Shown: in pieces, positions 54,011 through 64,000 of the stretch
Position numbering within the stretch: position 1 is the first letter of the stretch
Layout: every line of letters begins with the position of its first letter
DNA from: Seminavis robusta
Taxonomy: Eukaryota; Bacillariophyta; Bacillariophyceae; Naviculales; Naviculaceae
Length of the DNA: 64,000 nucleotides
Assembly (NCBI GenBank): GCA_903772945.1
Contig: CAICTM010000013.1
Location: 124,001-188,000, forward strand
Direction: 5' to 3'
The notes under the pieces: model-generated
Told to the model about the DNA's origin: nothing
Seen by the model: the letters and a program-made list of their open reading frames with translations, nothing else
The model's database searches: none
Program-made: the position numbers and the translations under genes

Positions 54011-57000
54011 ATGAGGGCCAAACAAAGCGATGATGAAGAACTGTCGGGAAAATCAAAGGCAGAAGAACCGGAATTAAGTGTCCATGACAAAACAACCACA
54101 CAGGACAGCACAGAAAAAGACAAGAAAAAGAAGGAAGAGGTGGATGATGAGACCGCAGCAATGGAGGAAGACGCCAAGAGTACCGATGAAGACAAGACCA
54201 GGTCCATTCGCGCCAGAAAAGCTCTCTTTGCTGCGATTGAAGGAGGCGCTGGAGAGGAGGACTTGGACGAGGAAGGGGATCCGCTGACACATCGTCCTTT
54301 GGTGCGTCTGTTTGAATCTGCGAGAGAATATCGCAAAATAGACCCCAACTCCACTGCCCGTGACAACAAAGATTTGCTGTTTGACGTTGTCAAGGGTTTT
54401 CACAAGGGTCACGCTCGCCGACTCTTTGCGGCCTTGAAGCCGATTGTCCAGCAAGTCGTCGATGGTGAAACATACGTTCCAGAGTCAATCTATCATGACG
54501 ACAACAGAACCTTGAATACTGCCGACGACAAAACCTTGGCACCCGAGGACATTATTCCAGATGCACGGTCGTCCGAGGCACTCTCCTTTCTCTTCTACAC
54601 GGCTCGCATGCTTCAAATTTACCTGGACGGAGTAGTACAAAAACAATCCAAAAATTCGCGGCGAAAATCCTTGGCAGGCCAAGAACTACCCGTCATTACG
54701 GAGGCCTATGATGTTGCAAATGTCTTGCATGATGTTTTGCTCAAATTATTTGAGTGCGGACCAGACGCGGTTCCTGTCGAAAGTGCCGTGTTGACCCTCT
54801 GCGAAAAATGGTGGCATGCCAACGCTTATGGCCGCGATGATCTCATCATGTCTGTCCTGCCGCTGTTGCTAGTCAAGGCCTACGGGACGGAACAAAAACC
54901 TCCACAAAAGTCAGATTTGAAGCGATTGGTCAAACTGCAAAATGCCTTTTCCTTTGTGGATTGGGAGGATGAGCGTAGCGAATTCTTGCGTGGTTTGGTC
55001 CTCAAGGTGGCATCGTCGCCTCTGTGTCTCAAACTAACGGAAGGCAAACGCTTTGTGGCTGGATTGTTTCTTATTGATTCAATTCTGATCCGCGACTTGC
55101 ATCAATCCATTCGAGCTCAAATTCCAGATGCCAAAAGACCCATCTTGGAAGCCTACGGAGAAATCTACAAGAGGGCGTGGAAAGATGCGGCATCCAATGA
55201 CAGCAAAGACACCGATCAGTGCCCGGAGGACATCCAAACGGCCATTGAACAAGATGTACTGCAGGATTACATGTACGCCATTCTTCACATGGAAAAACCA
55301 AAAATGACAAAAGCTTTGATGGTGGTACTGGAACCATTTCACGAGGGCAAGAAATCTAAGGACGTGGAGGCCCTCTTGCATCGAATGTATGGCCCCATTC
55401 TGTGGAGAGCGCTCAGTGCAACCCACCCACAAGTGAGAATGAACGCTGCAAAGATACTAGGCGAGGTGTTTCCTCTTCACGATCCCTCGCATCTGCAGCC
55501 GGATGCTGATTTCAAACGGGCAGCCGACGCTCTAAAGGCGCTTTTGGACGATGGGTGCCACAAGGTGCGAGTGATAGCCTCAGGAGTTGTGGCAAAGGTA
55601 TTGGGCACCTATTGGGACGTGCTCTCCACAGATCAGATTCGCATGCTGTTGACTAGTGAGTTCCCAAGTAGTTTTCATTTTGTATGTATTTTCTCCTACG
55701 TGTATTCTAAACAAGTTTGCTCGTTGCACTTCATTTCAGGGGTCATGTCGCGACACACGTCGGATGCGTCCTCCTGGCAAGTTCGGGCTGCGGCACTTGA
55801 TGCGGTTTCAGTGCTTTTGGATTCGCCCCAGTGTCATGCAGTTCTAAGAGGCTTGCTCCCATCGGTGGCAAATTTGATCCACGACACCAACAAAACTGTA
55901 CGACTAGCAGCTGTCAACCTGCTGCTAAAAGTCAAGTCTGTTCGTAGTATCAAGTACTATCACGTGGTGACATCTGGCCATTTGAAAGCTCGGTTGGAGG
56001 ATGAAGGACACCAAAGCAGCAGGACGAGCAATAGCTACAATCCACTCGACTTTCATAGTCCAGTCGCATCGGGGTTGACCAAACTAATGCTCAACTCCTT
56101 TGTTCCGCAAGGGGAAAACGTGTCGGCAGTGGATCAAATCACGCGAACTCTTACCTTCATGTCTGGAGATCAGGGGGCAGCGCTAGTGTTCTTTGCCAAT
56201 CTGGCGGATCATCTTCCCATGTCAGCCATTGCAAAACTTGCTGTCATGCTGTTACGATGTTTGATATCAGTAGTGGAGACCGAGAAGCAACGCGCCAGCA
56301 CCTCCAAACGACGCCGTTTAAATGATGTACAGAGTGATAGTGAGAGCGAAGAGGAGGGGGAAAGTGAGAGCGAAGTACTAAAAGCTTCAAACACTGCGTT
56401 GATGGCCACGATAGCCGATGTCATTGCTTCGTTGTGGGAGAGTATCGAGGCAGATTTGGACTACGAAGACGACACCGGCAGTTTCTTGATCGGTGCGTTC
56501 AATGGCGACAGGCTGACAAACCTGCTAGATTTCTTTGAGAAACAGGCCGCCAGTGAGAAAGACTCGAAAAGACTACACGATTACGACCGAATCAGTGCCG
56601 CGATTCATCGGTGTGCGGGGTTCCTTGAAGCCGAGGACACTGAGAGTCTGTTTTCTCATGTAAAGTCTTCCTTGAAGGACTTATCAAACCAGGAGCGGAG
56701 ACCAGAGAATCAAGTTCAGAAAGCGTCGGATCACATTGCGCTTCTGAGTCAGTGGAATATGATTGAGGACGTTGCGGTTTCATTAGCTTCGTCCATCTTG
56801 TCAGGGTTTGACGAAGAGCAGTGTGGCGACAATTTGCTATCTCCAGAGTCAGTTTCTGACAGTTCGAAAAAGAGGAGCAGCTCCGCGAGAAAGAAAGCAG
56901 CTTCGGACAAACGGTTGGTCCCAATGTTGAATCCAGATTTGGCTATCGATGTTTTCCACGCAATCCTGAACGGGGCTGATCCAGGCAACCAAGCGGCTCG

Positions 57001-58642
57001 GACGTCCCTGTTCTTGTCGATCGAGGCGAGAGAAGCAATCGAAGATGCACTCGATCAAGCAACCGCTTTCACAGGTCGAATTCTGAGAGATACATCGTTG
57101 GTAAGCCGTTCATGGCAGTTGCACGGAAGGATATTGCATGAAATCGAATCATCTCACTGTTGCTCGGTTTCTATTCCCAAGTTTCAAAATCATGATCTCG
57201 AAGAGCGCTTGAGCTTCATCATCAAAACATTTGATGCCTTTGCTCGCTATTCGTTGCACAAGGCTTCGTTTGACGCATTGGAAGAAGGCGATGCGACAAA
57301 ATTCAACTTGGAAGCGGAACATTTGCTAGATTGGACAAGCCAGAATGTTGTCCCCGCCATCCAGAAAGCTGGAAGGGGCGTTTCGCTGCAAGAACTTGAT
57401 TTGTCACGCATCTCGTTTGTCAATGATTCGATGGTGTCATTGGATTTAGATACCACCCTGGACGGCGAGGTAGCGTCGCCACAGTTGACGCCTCTGGGTC
57501 CCCCCCGAAAGAAAAGCAACATGAGCACTACGCCCGAAAGACTTGACGGTGCGTTTGAAGGGGTTGCGAGGGAACGCCGCAAATCTACCCGCAAGGACAG
57601 CAAAGTCATCCCCGGAGACGCGGCTTTGCTCAGTCTGAGGTGTCTATCAACGAGCCTTCTCCAGTCTTCCTGTTTGGTGTGCTGCGAGTGGCTGTCCATC
57701 GGAGCTGGCCCCGGGACAAAGAACATTTCAGAGAAGGCCAATCAGTGGATCGCCATCTTTGCACCAGAGGACGAGGATGAGGAGGATCGGGGCGGTGTGT
57801 TGGTTGAAACCTTTGTCGATCTCTTACCATCATTTGCCAAGCTCGCGATTACTTTGGGCGTCCGCGCCAATGACTACACATTCTTCCAGCAGTTCGTGGC
57901 ACAGTGCGTCGCGGTATCGGATAGTATCGAGAACAGCAATGATCAGGTGGAAAAATTGGTCATGGATCTATGTTCAAAGCTTTTGAAGGCCAGGCCAACT
58001 GAGGGCGAGACGCCTGTCGCTAAGATTGTTCCTATTGTCCTCGCAATCGCCTACGAGGTTGCCCGAGCTGGTGCGTCTGGAGATCTGGACGAACTCCCGT
58101 CTACGATGCAAGACGTAGTCTGCGACAGCAACCAAGGCCTTATGATCGGTTCCGCCCTTCAAGCTGTCTTGTTGCATAAGCATGGAAGCCTGCTCCTGGC
58201 GCAGAAGGTAGCCGAGAGCTTCTTCAATCATGTCCGTCCTAACACCAACACGGGCAAGGGAGGGGGAAACGATGAGGAAAACGTGTGCGCAGAGAATGAA
58301 AACGCGGCAGTAGACAAAAACGAACCCGTTGAAACTAGCAAAGACGGCGAAGGAGAAGGGGGGACTGAAAAAAGAGACGAGGCAACGACGGAATCAGGCG
58401 AAGCAAGCGAAGATGACAACAAAGAGAAATCGGAGGAAACAGAGAATCTGGAACTGATCCTTCTGTTCGAGGTTCGTTGTCTGTACCTCATTTCCGACTC
58501 AGGCGCTTGCAGGAAGGAAAAGGCCATGAAAGAAATCGTGCGTGATTTAAAATCGAACCTTGACAGCGTGGACAAGGTTGTATTGCCCGAAGGCAGCCCG
58601 GTTTATGATATTCTTCAGGAGATGACGCATGGACTCGATTAG
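54011..58642 (+). CDS. CAPG2: Condensin II complex subunit G2 (NCAPG2-like HEAT-repeat protein)
   Basis: Two exons, 54011-55655 and 55740-58642, giving 1,515 residues. The 84-nt intron (GTGAGT...TTTCAG) has no stop and a length divisible by three, so the unspliced frame is also open; splicing yields LLTRVMSRHTSDASSWQVR, which fits the family far better. An acidic N terminus (KKKKEEVDDETAAMEED) leads into HEAT repeats. Diagnostic parts are LHRMYGPILWRALSATHPQV, VRMNAAKILGEVFPLHDP, LLPSVANLIHDTNKTVRLAA and VNLLLKVKSVRSIKYYHV, all typical of NCAPG2 and not of condensin I subunit G. The middle and end are HEAT-like, with a low-complexity acidic insert (about residues 1415-1475). It is the kleisin-binding HEAT subunit that helps condensin II compact mitotic chromosomes in the nucleus. 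Confidence 0.88.
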   Translation: MRAKQSDDEELSGKSKAEEPELSVHDKTTTQDSTEKDKKKKEEVDDETAAMEEDAKSTDEDKTRSIRARKALFAAIEGGAGEEDLDEEGDPLTHRPLVRLFESAREYRKIDPNSTARDNKDLLFDVVKGFHKGHARRLFAALKPIVQQVVDGETYVPESIYHDDNRTLNTADDKTLAPEDIIPDARSSEALSFLFYTARMLQIYLDGVVQKQSKNSRRKSLAGQELPVITEAYDVANVLHDVLLKLFECGPDAVPVESAVLTLCEKWWHANAYGRDDLIMSVLPLLLVKAYGTEQKPPQKSDLKRLVKLQNAFSFVDWEDERSEFLRGLVLKVASSPLCLKLTEGKRFVAGLFLIDSILIRDLHQSIRAQIPDAKRPILEAYGEIYKRAWKDAASNDSKDTDQCPEDIQTAIEQDVLQDYMYAILHMEKPKMTKALMVVLEPFHEGKKSKDVEALLHRMYGPILWRALSATHPQVRMNAAKILGEVFPLHDPSHLQPDADFKRAADALKALLDDGCHKVRVIASGVVAKVLGTYWDVLSTDQIRMLLTSEFPSSFHFVCIFSYVYSKQVCSLHFISGVMSRHTSDASSWQVRAAALDAVSVLLDSPQCHAVLRGLLPSVANLIHDTNKTVRLAAVNLLLKVKSVRSIKYYHVVTSGHLKARLEDEGHQSSRTSNSYNPLDFHSPVASGLTKLMLNSFVPQGENVSAVDQITRTLTFMSGDQGAALVFFANLADHLPMSAIAKLAVMLLRCLISVVETEKQRASTSKRRRLNDVQSDSESEEEGESESEVLKASNTALMATIADVIASLWESIEADLDYEDDTGSFLIGAFNGDRLTNLLDFFEKQAASEKDSKRLHDYDRISAAIHRCAGFLEAEDTESLFSHVKSSLKDLSNQERRPENQVQKASDHIALLSQWNMIEDVAVSLASSILSGFDEEQCGDNLLSPESVSDSSKKRSSSARKKAASDKRLVPMLNPDLAIDVFHAILNGADPGNQAARTSLFLSIEAREAIEDALDQATAFTGRILRDTSLVSRSWQLHGRILHEIESSHCCSVSIPKFQNHDLEERLSFIIKTFDAFARYSLHKASFDALEEGDATKFNLEAEHLLDWTSQNVVPAIQKAGRGVSLQELDLSRISFVNDSMVSLDLDTTLDGEVASPQLTPLGPPRKKSNMSTTPERLDGAFEGVARERRKSTRKDSKVIPGDAALLSLRCLSTSLLQSSCLVCCEWLSIGAGPGTKNISEKANQWIAIFAPEDEDEEDRGGVLVETFVDLLPSFAKLAITLGVRANDYTFFQQFVAQCVAVSDSIENSNDQVEKLVMDLCSKLLKARPTEGETPVAKIVPIVLAIAYEVARAGASGDLDELPSTMQDVVCDSNQGLMIGSALQAVLLHKHGSLLLAQKVAESFFNHVRPNTNTGKGGGNDEENVCAENENAAVDKNEPVETSKDGEGEGGTEKRDEATTESGEASEDDNKEKSEETENLELILLFEVRCLYLISDSGACRKEKAMKEIVRDLKSNLDSVDKVVLPEGSPVYDILQEMTHGLD

Positions 58643-58901
58643 TCAGTGGGTACGGTACCTCTCGTTGTACAGTGTAGTGGTAACTTGTAATGGGGATTCA
58701 GGAAACGCTGAACTTTGCAATCTGTAGGTACGATGTATGATTCGTCTTCGACGTTGAGGCTCCAACGACTTCGCAGGCAACCCGATGGCTTTGCTCGCAA
58801 CCAGCTATCTACGTGTACCGGTACGGTCCTTGCCAGGGCAACATTTAATGTGGAAGGACATTATTTACAATGGGTATGTACAAGATTGAACGTTCAGTTC
58901 C
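58643..58901. other. Short convergent 3' region
   Basis: 260 bp between the stop codons of the condensin subunit and sigma factor genes. It contains TACCGGTA at 58816. No other feature is seen. Confidence 0.55.
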
Positions 58902-61041
58902 TCACGACTTGTAGTGTCGTTGGGTGCTACCATCGATGCCTGCAAAGTCGACGTACGCCAACAAGTTGTAGTTGTGCACGGTCCATGGACTGCGAAGCTT
59001 ATTGTATGCGCGTTGTTCGATGTTTCTAATGGCTGGTGTGCGTGAAGGAGGCTAACAAGTGAGGACCCCAGCATCCGGTACCGTATACCCCTTCATCAAC
59101 CAAACAGGGGCATTATTTACCTGCAACCGTCAAGCGTCCAGCAAAGACATCAGAAACCTCTTTAACGGATCGGATCACACCGTCGTCTAGTCCCAAACGC
59201 ATGCGTATCACGTCACGTTCACTCCTAAGACAAAGAAGGACAAGTAAGTTAGCATCATCCCATGAAGAAACAACTTTACGAGCGATCTGTACGGCTTACG
59301 GTGACAACTCTGTCGCCATGATGTTCTCTAGGCACTGCCTTAGCAGAGACCGTTCAACGTGATCCTCGGGAAGCGGTTCATCACTATGTCAGCAAAGCAC
59401 TGTTAGGTTCTCCTGTGTAATCGTCGCGCTGGTAATGACAAACGATGCATGCCAAACTTACCAGGCAAGCAACGAAGCCAGGGAATAGTCGCTCTCGCCA
59501 CCTGCGCTTTCCACTCCACCAGCTTTTCCAGCTCCAAGGCTTGCCGCAGTGGCCAGGGGCGAGTCGAGGGAAGCCAATGGTTGCGTCATCCGCAGCGCTT
59601 TGATCAATCGTTTCTCAGTAACGCCAAGGTCATCCGCCAGTTTTTCCATGGAGGGTACGCTTCGATGGGTCCTAATGTAATGCCGCACTCGGTTGATGTA
59701 GTTCCTTTTGATTTCGTAATGTTGCGTGGGCAATCGAATTCCAGATGAAGATTCAAGCTGGAAGATTCTTCGGACTCTATTGTTGATCCACGCAGTAGCG
59801 TAAGTCGAGAACCGGAATCCTCGGCCGGGATCAAAGCGAATAGCGGCCTCTTGCAACCCAAGTACACCTTCTTGGATAGCTTCGTCCAGGGTGGGTCGAC
59901 CAACAATGCTGTTGGCCCCTCCTCCATTGTACGCTCGTACCAAAGAAGATGACTGAGGTTGATCTCCAACCCAGCGCTTTGCAATGCTCGTGACAAGCTT
60001 GACATTGCATCGAATGAGCTTTTCCTGTGCCATGGCTCCCTCGAGAAGAATCGTTCGGAGCTCTGTCCTTCCTCCTGGAATACCCAATTCGTTGCGAATG
60101 TCTTCATCCGTCAAACTATTGTCCGTGGAAGAAGACAGTGGTGGTGCTGCCTGTTGTCGATCCATCTCCAAGACATCATCCATCCAGGACTCGGGTGTGT
60201 AAGGCGCTGGCTTTTGAGGTTGTTGCTCAAAGATGAGACTATCAAATGTCGACATTCCAAAGGCTTCTTCTCCTTCAAAGGGAGTCCCATCTGGGTAGAA
60301 GAGTTCCTCCTCCTGGGAGAACAACATTTGTCGCTCCATGGCTTGGCCTGCTGTCGTGCCATACAACAAGGGATGGTTTGCGGCATCCACGTGGCTGCTG
60401 CTGCTGCTGTCCAACCCGTATACACTCAGGTTCGTATAGTCATCCTCACTGTCATTGCCAAATTGCTCTTGGTGGAGTTGTCGTTTGATGCTTTGCTCTT
60501 CCCACCAAGACACTACGGCTTGTTGGATTTGAATGGCACGTTGCACTTGTGCTCCCAGCACCAGTTCTTCTTGTTTGGATAACAGCTCGTGTTCCAACAT
60601 GCCAGTATTGATAGGCGAATAATTATCTGCTGCAGCAGACGAAAGAGCGCCTTTGTTCTTGCCCCTGCGGGTCTTTGTCTTAGTTTTCTTGCTGACTGCT
60701 GCAGCGCCAGTATCAGTAGCCGACGCCGCCAATGTGGTGGACGTGGTAGTCTTGGCAGTGCGCCTCGCAGTAGTAGAAGACTTTTTGGATACCTTTGGTT
60801 TCTTGGCAGCTGTGGTGGGAGTCGAGGAAGAAGCTGCGGCCTTTCGGGGTCTCCCACGGCCTCTTGGCTTTGGTCGGCCGCTGTCCAAGCTGTCTTTGGG
60901 AGCATACGAGAGCCGTGTTCGCTGTTGTTGTTGTTGTGTGACTGGCAATGTGGAAGTAGCCGAAAAGGCCTCAGATGGACCAATGCTCGACGAGAGCAAG
61001 AGAGTCGCCGCCAGAATGGATCTGGTACTGGTATAAGTCAT
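58902..61041 (-). CDS. Plastid RNA polymerase sigma-70 factor
   Basis: Four exons on the complement: 61041-59462, 59383-59300, 59224-59121 and 59032-58902, for 632 residues. The N terminus is a signal peptide (MTYTSTRSILAATLLLSSSI) ending SEAFSATS, the Ala-Phe motif for diatom plastid import. A Lys/Arg/Thr-rich disordered stretch follows. Region 2 is EKLIRCNVKLVTSIAKRW, LDEAIQEGVLGLQEAAIRFD and FRFSTYATAWINNRVRR; region 3 is SVPSMEKLADDLGVTEKRL; region 4 is split: ERDVIRMRLGLDDG in exon 3 and IRNIEQRAYNKLRSP, the DNA-binding helix, in exon 4. It recruits the bacterial-type plastid RNA polymerase to -10/-35 promoters. Exon 4 must start at the upstream AG (59033); the next AG 7 nt on would destroy the region 4 helix. 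Confidence 0.9.
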
Positions 61042-62750
61042 AGTAGTATTGCTGTGGCTATATAATGGTCTTCTTCTGTCTCTTGGATAAATGATCTTGG
61101 AGCTCTGAAAGAATGCTTGTTTGCTTTGATTGATTGATTGCTTCACTCAGTGAATGTTCCGGTAGACCAGCAGTGGCATTGGTTGTCGAGTGAAAGAATT
61201 CTGAGAGTGCAATATCTTGCGAAACAGATGGATATACGGTAGCTGGCTTCGGTAGTACAACCAATGCTGCGGCGAGAAAAAGAATTCTTTTCTTCCTTTG
61301 TCAAGATGGAAAAGATGACAGTAGTGTGCCGACAGGATTGCTGTCTCGACAGACTTGACTTGACTCTTGACTCCACTACAGTATGTGTATACTGTTGATA
61401 CCCAAAAAGTTCTGATCGGTAGGTGCCAGAACCCCAACTTATTATTGTGTGTGTCAAAACTTGCTTCAACCTCCACAAGAGAACTGGTTAACGAGGTACC
61501 GGTAGGTAGCGAGGTAACAAACGGGGCAATGGCAACAAGAGACTGACTTCCAGCACGACCCCACCACACACTCTTCTTCTTCAAAGCCGACGGCGAGCAA
61601 TTAATTGGTTGTCGTCACAACAACAAGCAGCATCAAGGAGACGTGTTGCATGGCGCTGAGCACGGTAGAAAGATCGAAGCAGCTTGCGGGCGGACATTCA
61701 CATTGCCGAATTCGACTATCTCATTGGTTCATTTTGTTGAACATGTCCACGTGGTTATTACGTAGCTTTGGTACCAGGCGGTATCTTATTAGATTCTGTG
61801 GTAACTCGTGTCTTTGCATTCCGTTGCAGTTGTGTTAGTCATTGGGCAACAAGCATTTCACGGTTGCTATACAAGTACGCGTAGTAGAATCAAATTATGG
61901 GTATTGTATAACATTCTTTGGTTACATAATTTTTGTCAGGTGATGGTATAAGTTTACTTGAGACGCACATTTGCTTTCAGGAAACGTTCTGAGAAAGTGG
62001 CGAGGTACGACTGTACCGGTATCGTGCCGCAAGAATGATGAAACTCCCCAAACTAGACTAGCTAGGCTACAGGATGCCATTCTGCCTCTGGCCAATCTCC
62101 AGGCCTTACTCTAGGACCGGATCTCCTGAGCCAATTCCAGGCCCCATTCAAGGACCAAGTCCATGCCAAACTACAGGTCCCACACCACAACAAATCTTTG
62201 TTCTCTTGCTTAGTGAGTCGGGTGAGGCAGCACCTGAGTACCGGTATACCTTCAGTTAGTTTCGGTGGACGTCTACCTGTATCACTGCGTGTCCCTTGGT
62301 TGAGCCCAAGAACGCTAGATCGTTGAGGGTAATTCCCAGATCTGGTACTAGTAGAGGAGTCGCTCAATCAAGCTGTTGCTTCATGAAGAGGCAGAACAAC
62401 AGCATTTGGGGAAAGAAGCTCTGTTGGGGAGGCGGAACTGAGACCAGCAAATTGTTCGTACTCCAGCTGCCAACGAAGAGAGCCTTCACCTCGCAGGCTT
62501 TTAGTCTCTAAACCTACTAGAGAAATGGGTAAATTCTCCCTCCAAAGATGAGATCAAGTGGGTTTGACAGCTGAACCGTTTTATTTTACTTGCTCTGGCC
62601 GTTTCGTGCTGACGAAAGATCGACGTCTCGATCCCACCCCCAACTTGCAAGCAAGCAACAGACACAACAAGTCTCCTTCACCCATGGTCCATCGAACACT
62701 AGCTAGCTGACTAGCCTACCGGTAGTAGAGACAAAACAATAGTGGAAGAC
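61042..62750. other. 1.7-kb intergenic region between divergent genes
   Basis: Upstream of both the sigma factor gene and the ankyrin gene at 62751. TACCGGTA occurs at 61497, 62014, 62239 and 62717. Around 62086-62190 the word CCAATTCCAGGCC and variants recur loosely (CCAATCTCCAGGCC, CCAAACTACAGGTCC), a degenerate repeat of about 40-45 bp. Frames here (61605-61838, 62062-62511) look like chance. Confidence 0.5.
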
Positions 62751-64000
62751 ATGTCCCGTCGTTTTGACTTGGAATGCAAGGGTGTTGTATTGTCCATGGA
62801 TGAGAAGTATGGGTTATCTATTACCGACAGCAAGCCGTTGCCTCTTCGCATGCCTGCTCCCCCTTCCAATCAACGGGATGCGCGACGACAGTTGGGTTCC
62901 TTTCTCCGCAATGGACGCATGGAGAGTCGATACTCGCAAGAACACCATGGTCGCATCTCAGACATTCTCCAGACGTACCCAGCCTTGGCGACCACGCTGT
63001 TTGGCAATCGTCGTCATGATCGAGCTCTGCCATTCCATCACGTGGTAGGGGCCAAAGGTGTGGCCTTGTCGCTGCTGCAAACTCTATTACGACAGCATCC
63101 ACAAGCCATTTACGAATTTGGTGGGCAAGGTGGCTTGCTGCCATTACATTATGCATGTCATGCGTGTGCCGATGCCACAGTCATTCAATGGCTGATCGAA
63201 CAGAATCCCCAGGCTGTCACGACACCTTGTCAATCCAATAAAGAACGATTGCCCCTGCACTATGCCGTCACCAAATACAATACATCCTTGGAAACACTCA
63301 GTTTGTTGGTTCAGGCATGTCCCGATAAAACAGCTTGTTGGACAACCCAAGACAATCGAGGTTTTTCCGTCTTGAATTTGGCGGTTCTAGAGTCCTGCAA
63401 GCCTTCCATGGTAGAACATCTCGTCCGTCTACTGCCATCAACAACAGAAACACCGTTGGATTTGCATCTGAAACTGTCGTCATCCGGGGATGTCTACAAA
63501 GTGAATTCGTCAGTGCTCGAGTCATCCTTGACCATGGTGCTACCTCATGTGACCAGAGTTACCTGGGATCTATCCAACTCCTTCTGGCGCAACAGCAACA
63601 GCAACAGCAACAACCAACACAATTTTGTCATTATTCAATGCCTACAGAATTGGTACCTGTATCCCAGCTCTTGTGATGATGATACTTCTCTCAGCTATTG
63701 TGCAAAGAGGAGAAAAAGAGCTTCACTGCGCGTGATCACGCCAAAAACCACGAATGACAATCAACCTTGGGATACTGTTGTCAGTTTGCTGTCACCTCCA
63801 GCTGGAAAACCCATACTGCGTCACCTGCAGTTGGGGCCCTCTCATGACGTTGGTCATCACCTACTCGACGCCAGTAACCTTTGGCAAATGTGTTTGCCGT
63901 TGCAGTTGGAAACAATGGAATTGCAAGAAGTGACATTTAATTGTCAGTCGTTGGCCAACTTGTTGGGTACCTTGACAACGACGTGGGGTAGAAACCAACA
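62751..64000 (+). CDS. Ankyrin repeat protein with leucine-rich end, 3' end outside the window
   Basis: ATG 62751 opens a frame that is still open at the last base, 416 codons so far. After 60 residues rich in Arg and Pro come ankyrin units: YPALATTLFGNRRHDRALPF, GLLPLHYACHACADATVIQW, RLPLHYAVTKYNTSLETLSL and GFSVLNLAVLESCKPSMVEH, with the classical LPLHYA/LP.H core rather than the GCPWD type. An Asn/Ser run (NSNSNSNN, from CAG/AAC triplets near 63590) is followed by sequence that turns leucine-rich (LRHLQLGP, LQLETMELQEVTFNCQSLAN), as in many diatom ankyrin-LRR proteins. Probably a soluble protein-binding factor. The gene is missing its end here, so the total length is unknown. Confidence 0.8.
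   Translation, partial: MSRRFDLECKGVVLSMDEKYGLSITDSKPLPLRMPAPPSNQRDARRQLGSFLRNGRMESRYSQEHHGRISDILQTYPALATTLFGNRRHDRALPFHHVVGAKGVALSLLQTLLRQHPQAIYEFGGQGGLLPLHYACHACADATVIQWLIEQNPQAVTTPCQSNKERLPLHYAVTKYNTSLETLSLLVQACPDKTACWTTQDNRGFSVLNLAVLESCKPSMVEHLVRLLPSTTETPLDLHLKLSSSGDVYKVNSSVLESSLTMVLPHVTRVTWDLSNSFWRNSNSNSNNQHNFVIIQCLQNWYLYPSSCDDDTSLSYCAKRRKRASLRVITPKTTNDNQPWDTVVSLLSPPAGKPILRHLQLGPSHDVGHHLLDASNLWQMCLPLQLETMELQEVTFNCQSLANLLGTLTTTWGRNQ

Noticed and set aside
59959-60582. 207-codon plus-strand frame
   Set aside because: Antisense to the sigma factor; sigma regions 2-4 are unmistakable on the other strand.

Overview
The window looks like nuclear DNA of a photosynthetic stramenopile, most probably a pennate diatom; I do not name a species. 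The reasons are: short GT-AG introns (about 65-170 nt) in dense genes on both strands; two proteins with signal peptides followed by a plastid-type Ala-Phe or Gly-Phe junction; a nuclear gene for a plastid sigma factor; a diatom-type DNA-binding protein with the FGRGG/HxGN signature; ankyrin proteins built on the GCPWD repeat; and intergenic DNA strewn with the palindromes TACCGGTA and CTAGCTAG. I saw no tRNA, rRNA or CRISPR array.

Layout. 1-2.2 kb: the 5' end of a possible transposase gene, an 11-bp phased array, and an unknown two-exon gene. 2.3-7.4 kb: an ankyrin protein, a plastid ferredoxin-like/TPR protein and a Golgi-type O-glycosyltransferase. 7.5-24.4 kb: two neighbouring genes for very long disordered proteins (about 4,082 and 1,208 residues), each with a short first exon and one huge second exon. 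25-28.4 kb: a decayed gene for a WGY/TPR/armadillo protein with a long hairpin beside it. 29-37 kb: a Zn2Cys6 transcription factor, a prolyl 4-hydroxylase and a FGRGG-type DNA-binding protein with two micro-exons. 37-40 kb: a DDX11/CHL1-type iron-sulfur DNA helicase. 41-45.3 kb: three related armadillo proteins. 46-51 kb: phosphatidylinositol synthase, a Cys-rich protein, a MYND protein and a TPR-like protein. 51-54 kb: gene-poor, with a small TIR element and an ankyrin-gene fossil. 54-61 kb: condensin II subunit G2 and a plastid sigma-70 factor. 62.75 kb to the end: the start of an ankyrin plus leucine-rich protein.

The genes do not form one pathway. The helicase (sister-chromatid cohesion) and condensin II subunit both act on chromosome structure but lie 14 kb apart and are probably unrelated in regulation. 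Gene order is ordinary for a compact protist genome, with several divergent pairs sharing short upstream regions. The most unusual material is non-coding: three unrelated islands (498-761, 34172-34483, 51542-51860) each filled with many copies of one private short word on both strands. The last is bounded by an exact 18-bp inverted repeat and an exact 8-bp target-site duplication, and the second by a 13-bp inverted repeat. Gene models below were spliced by hand from reading frame and GT-AG signals; no transcript data were available.
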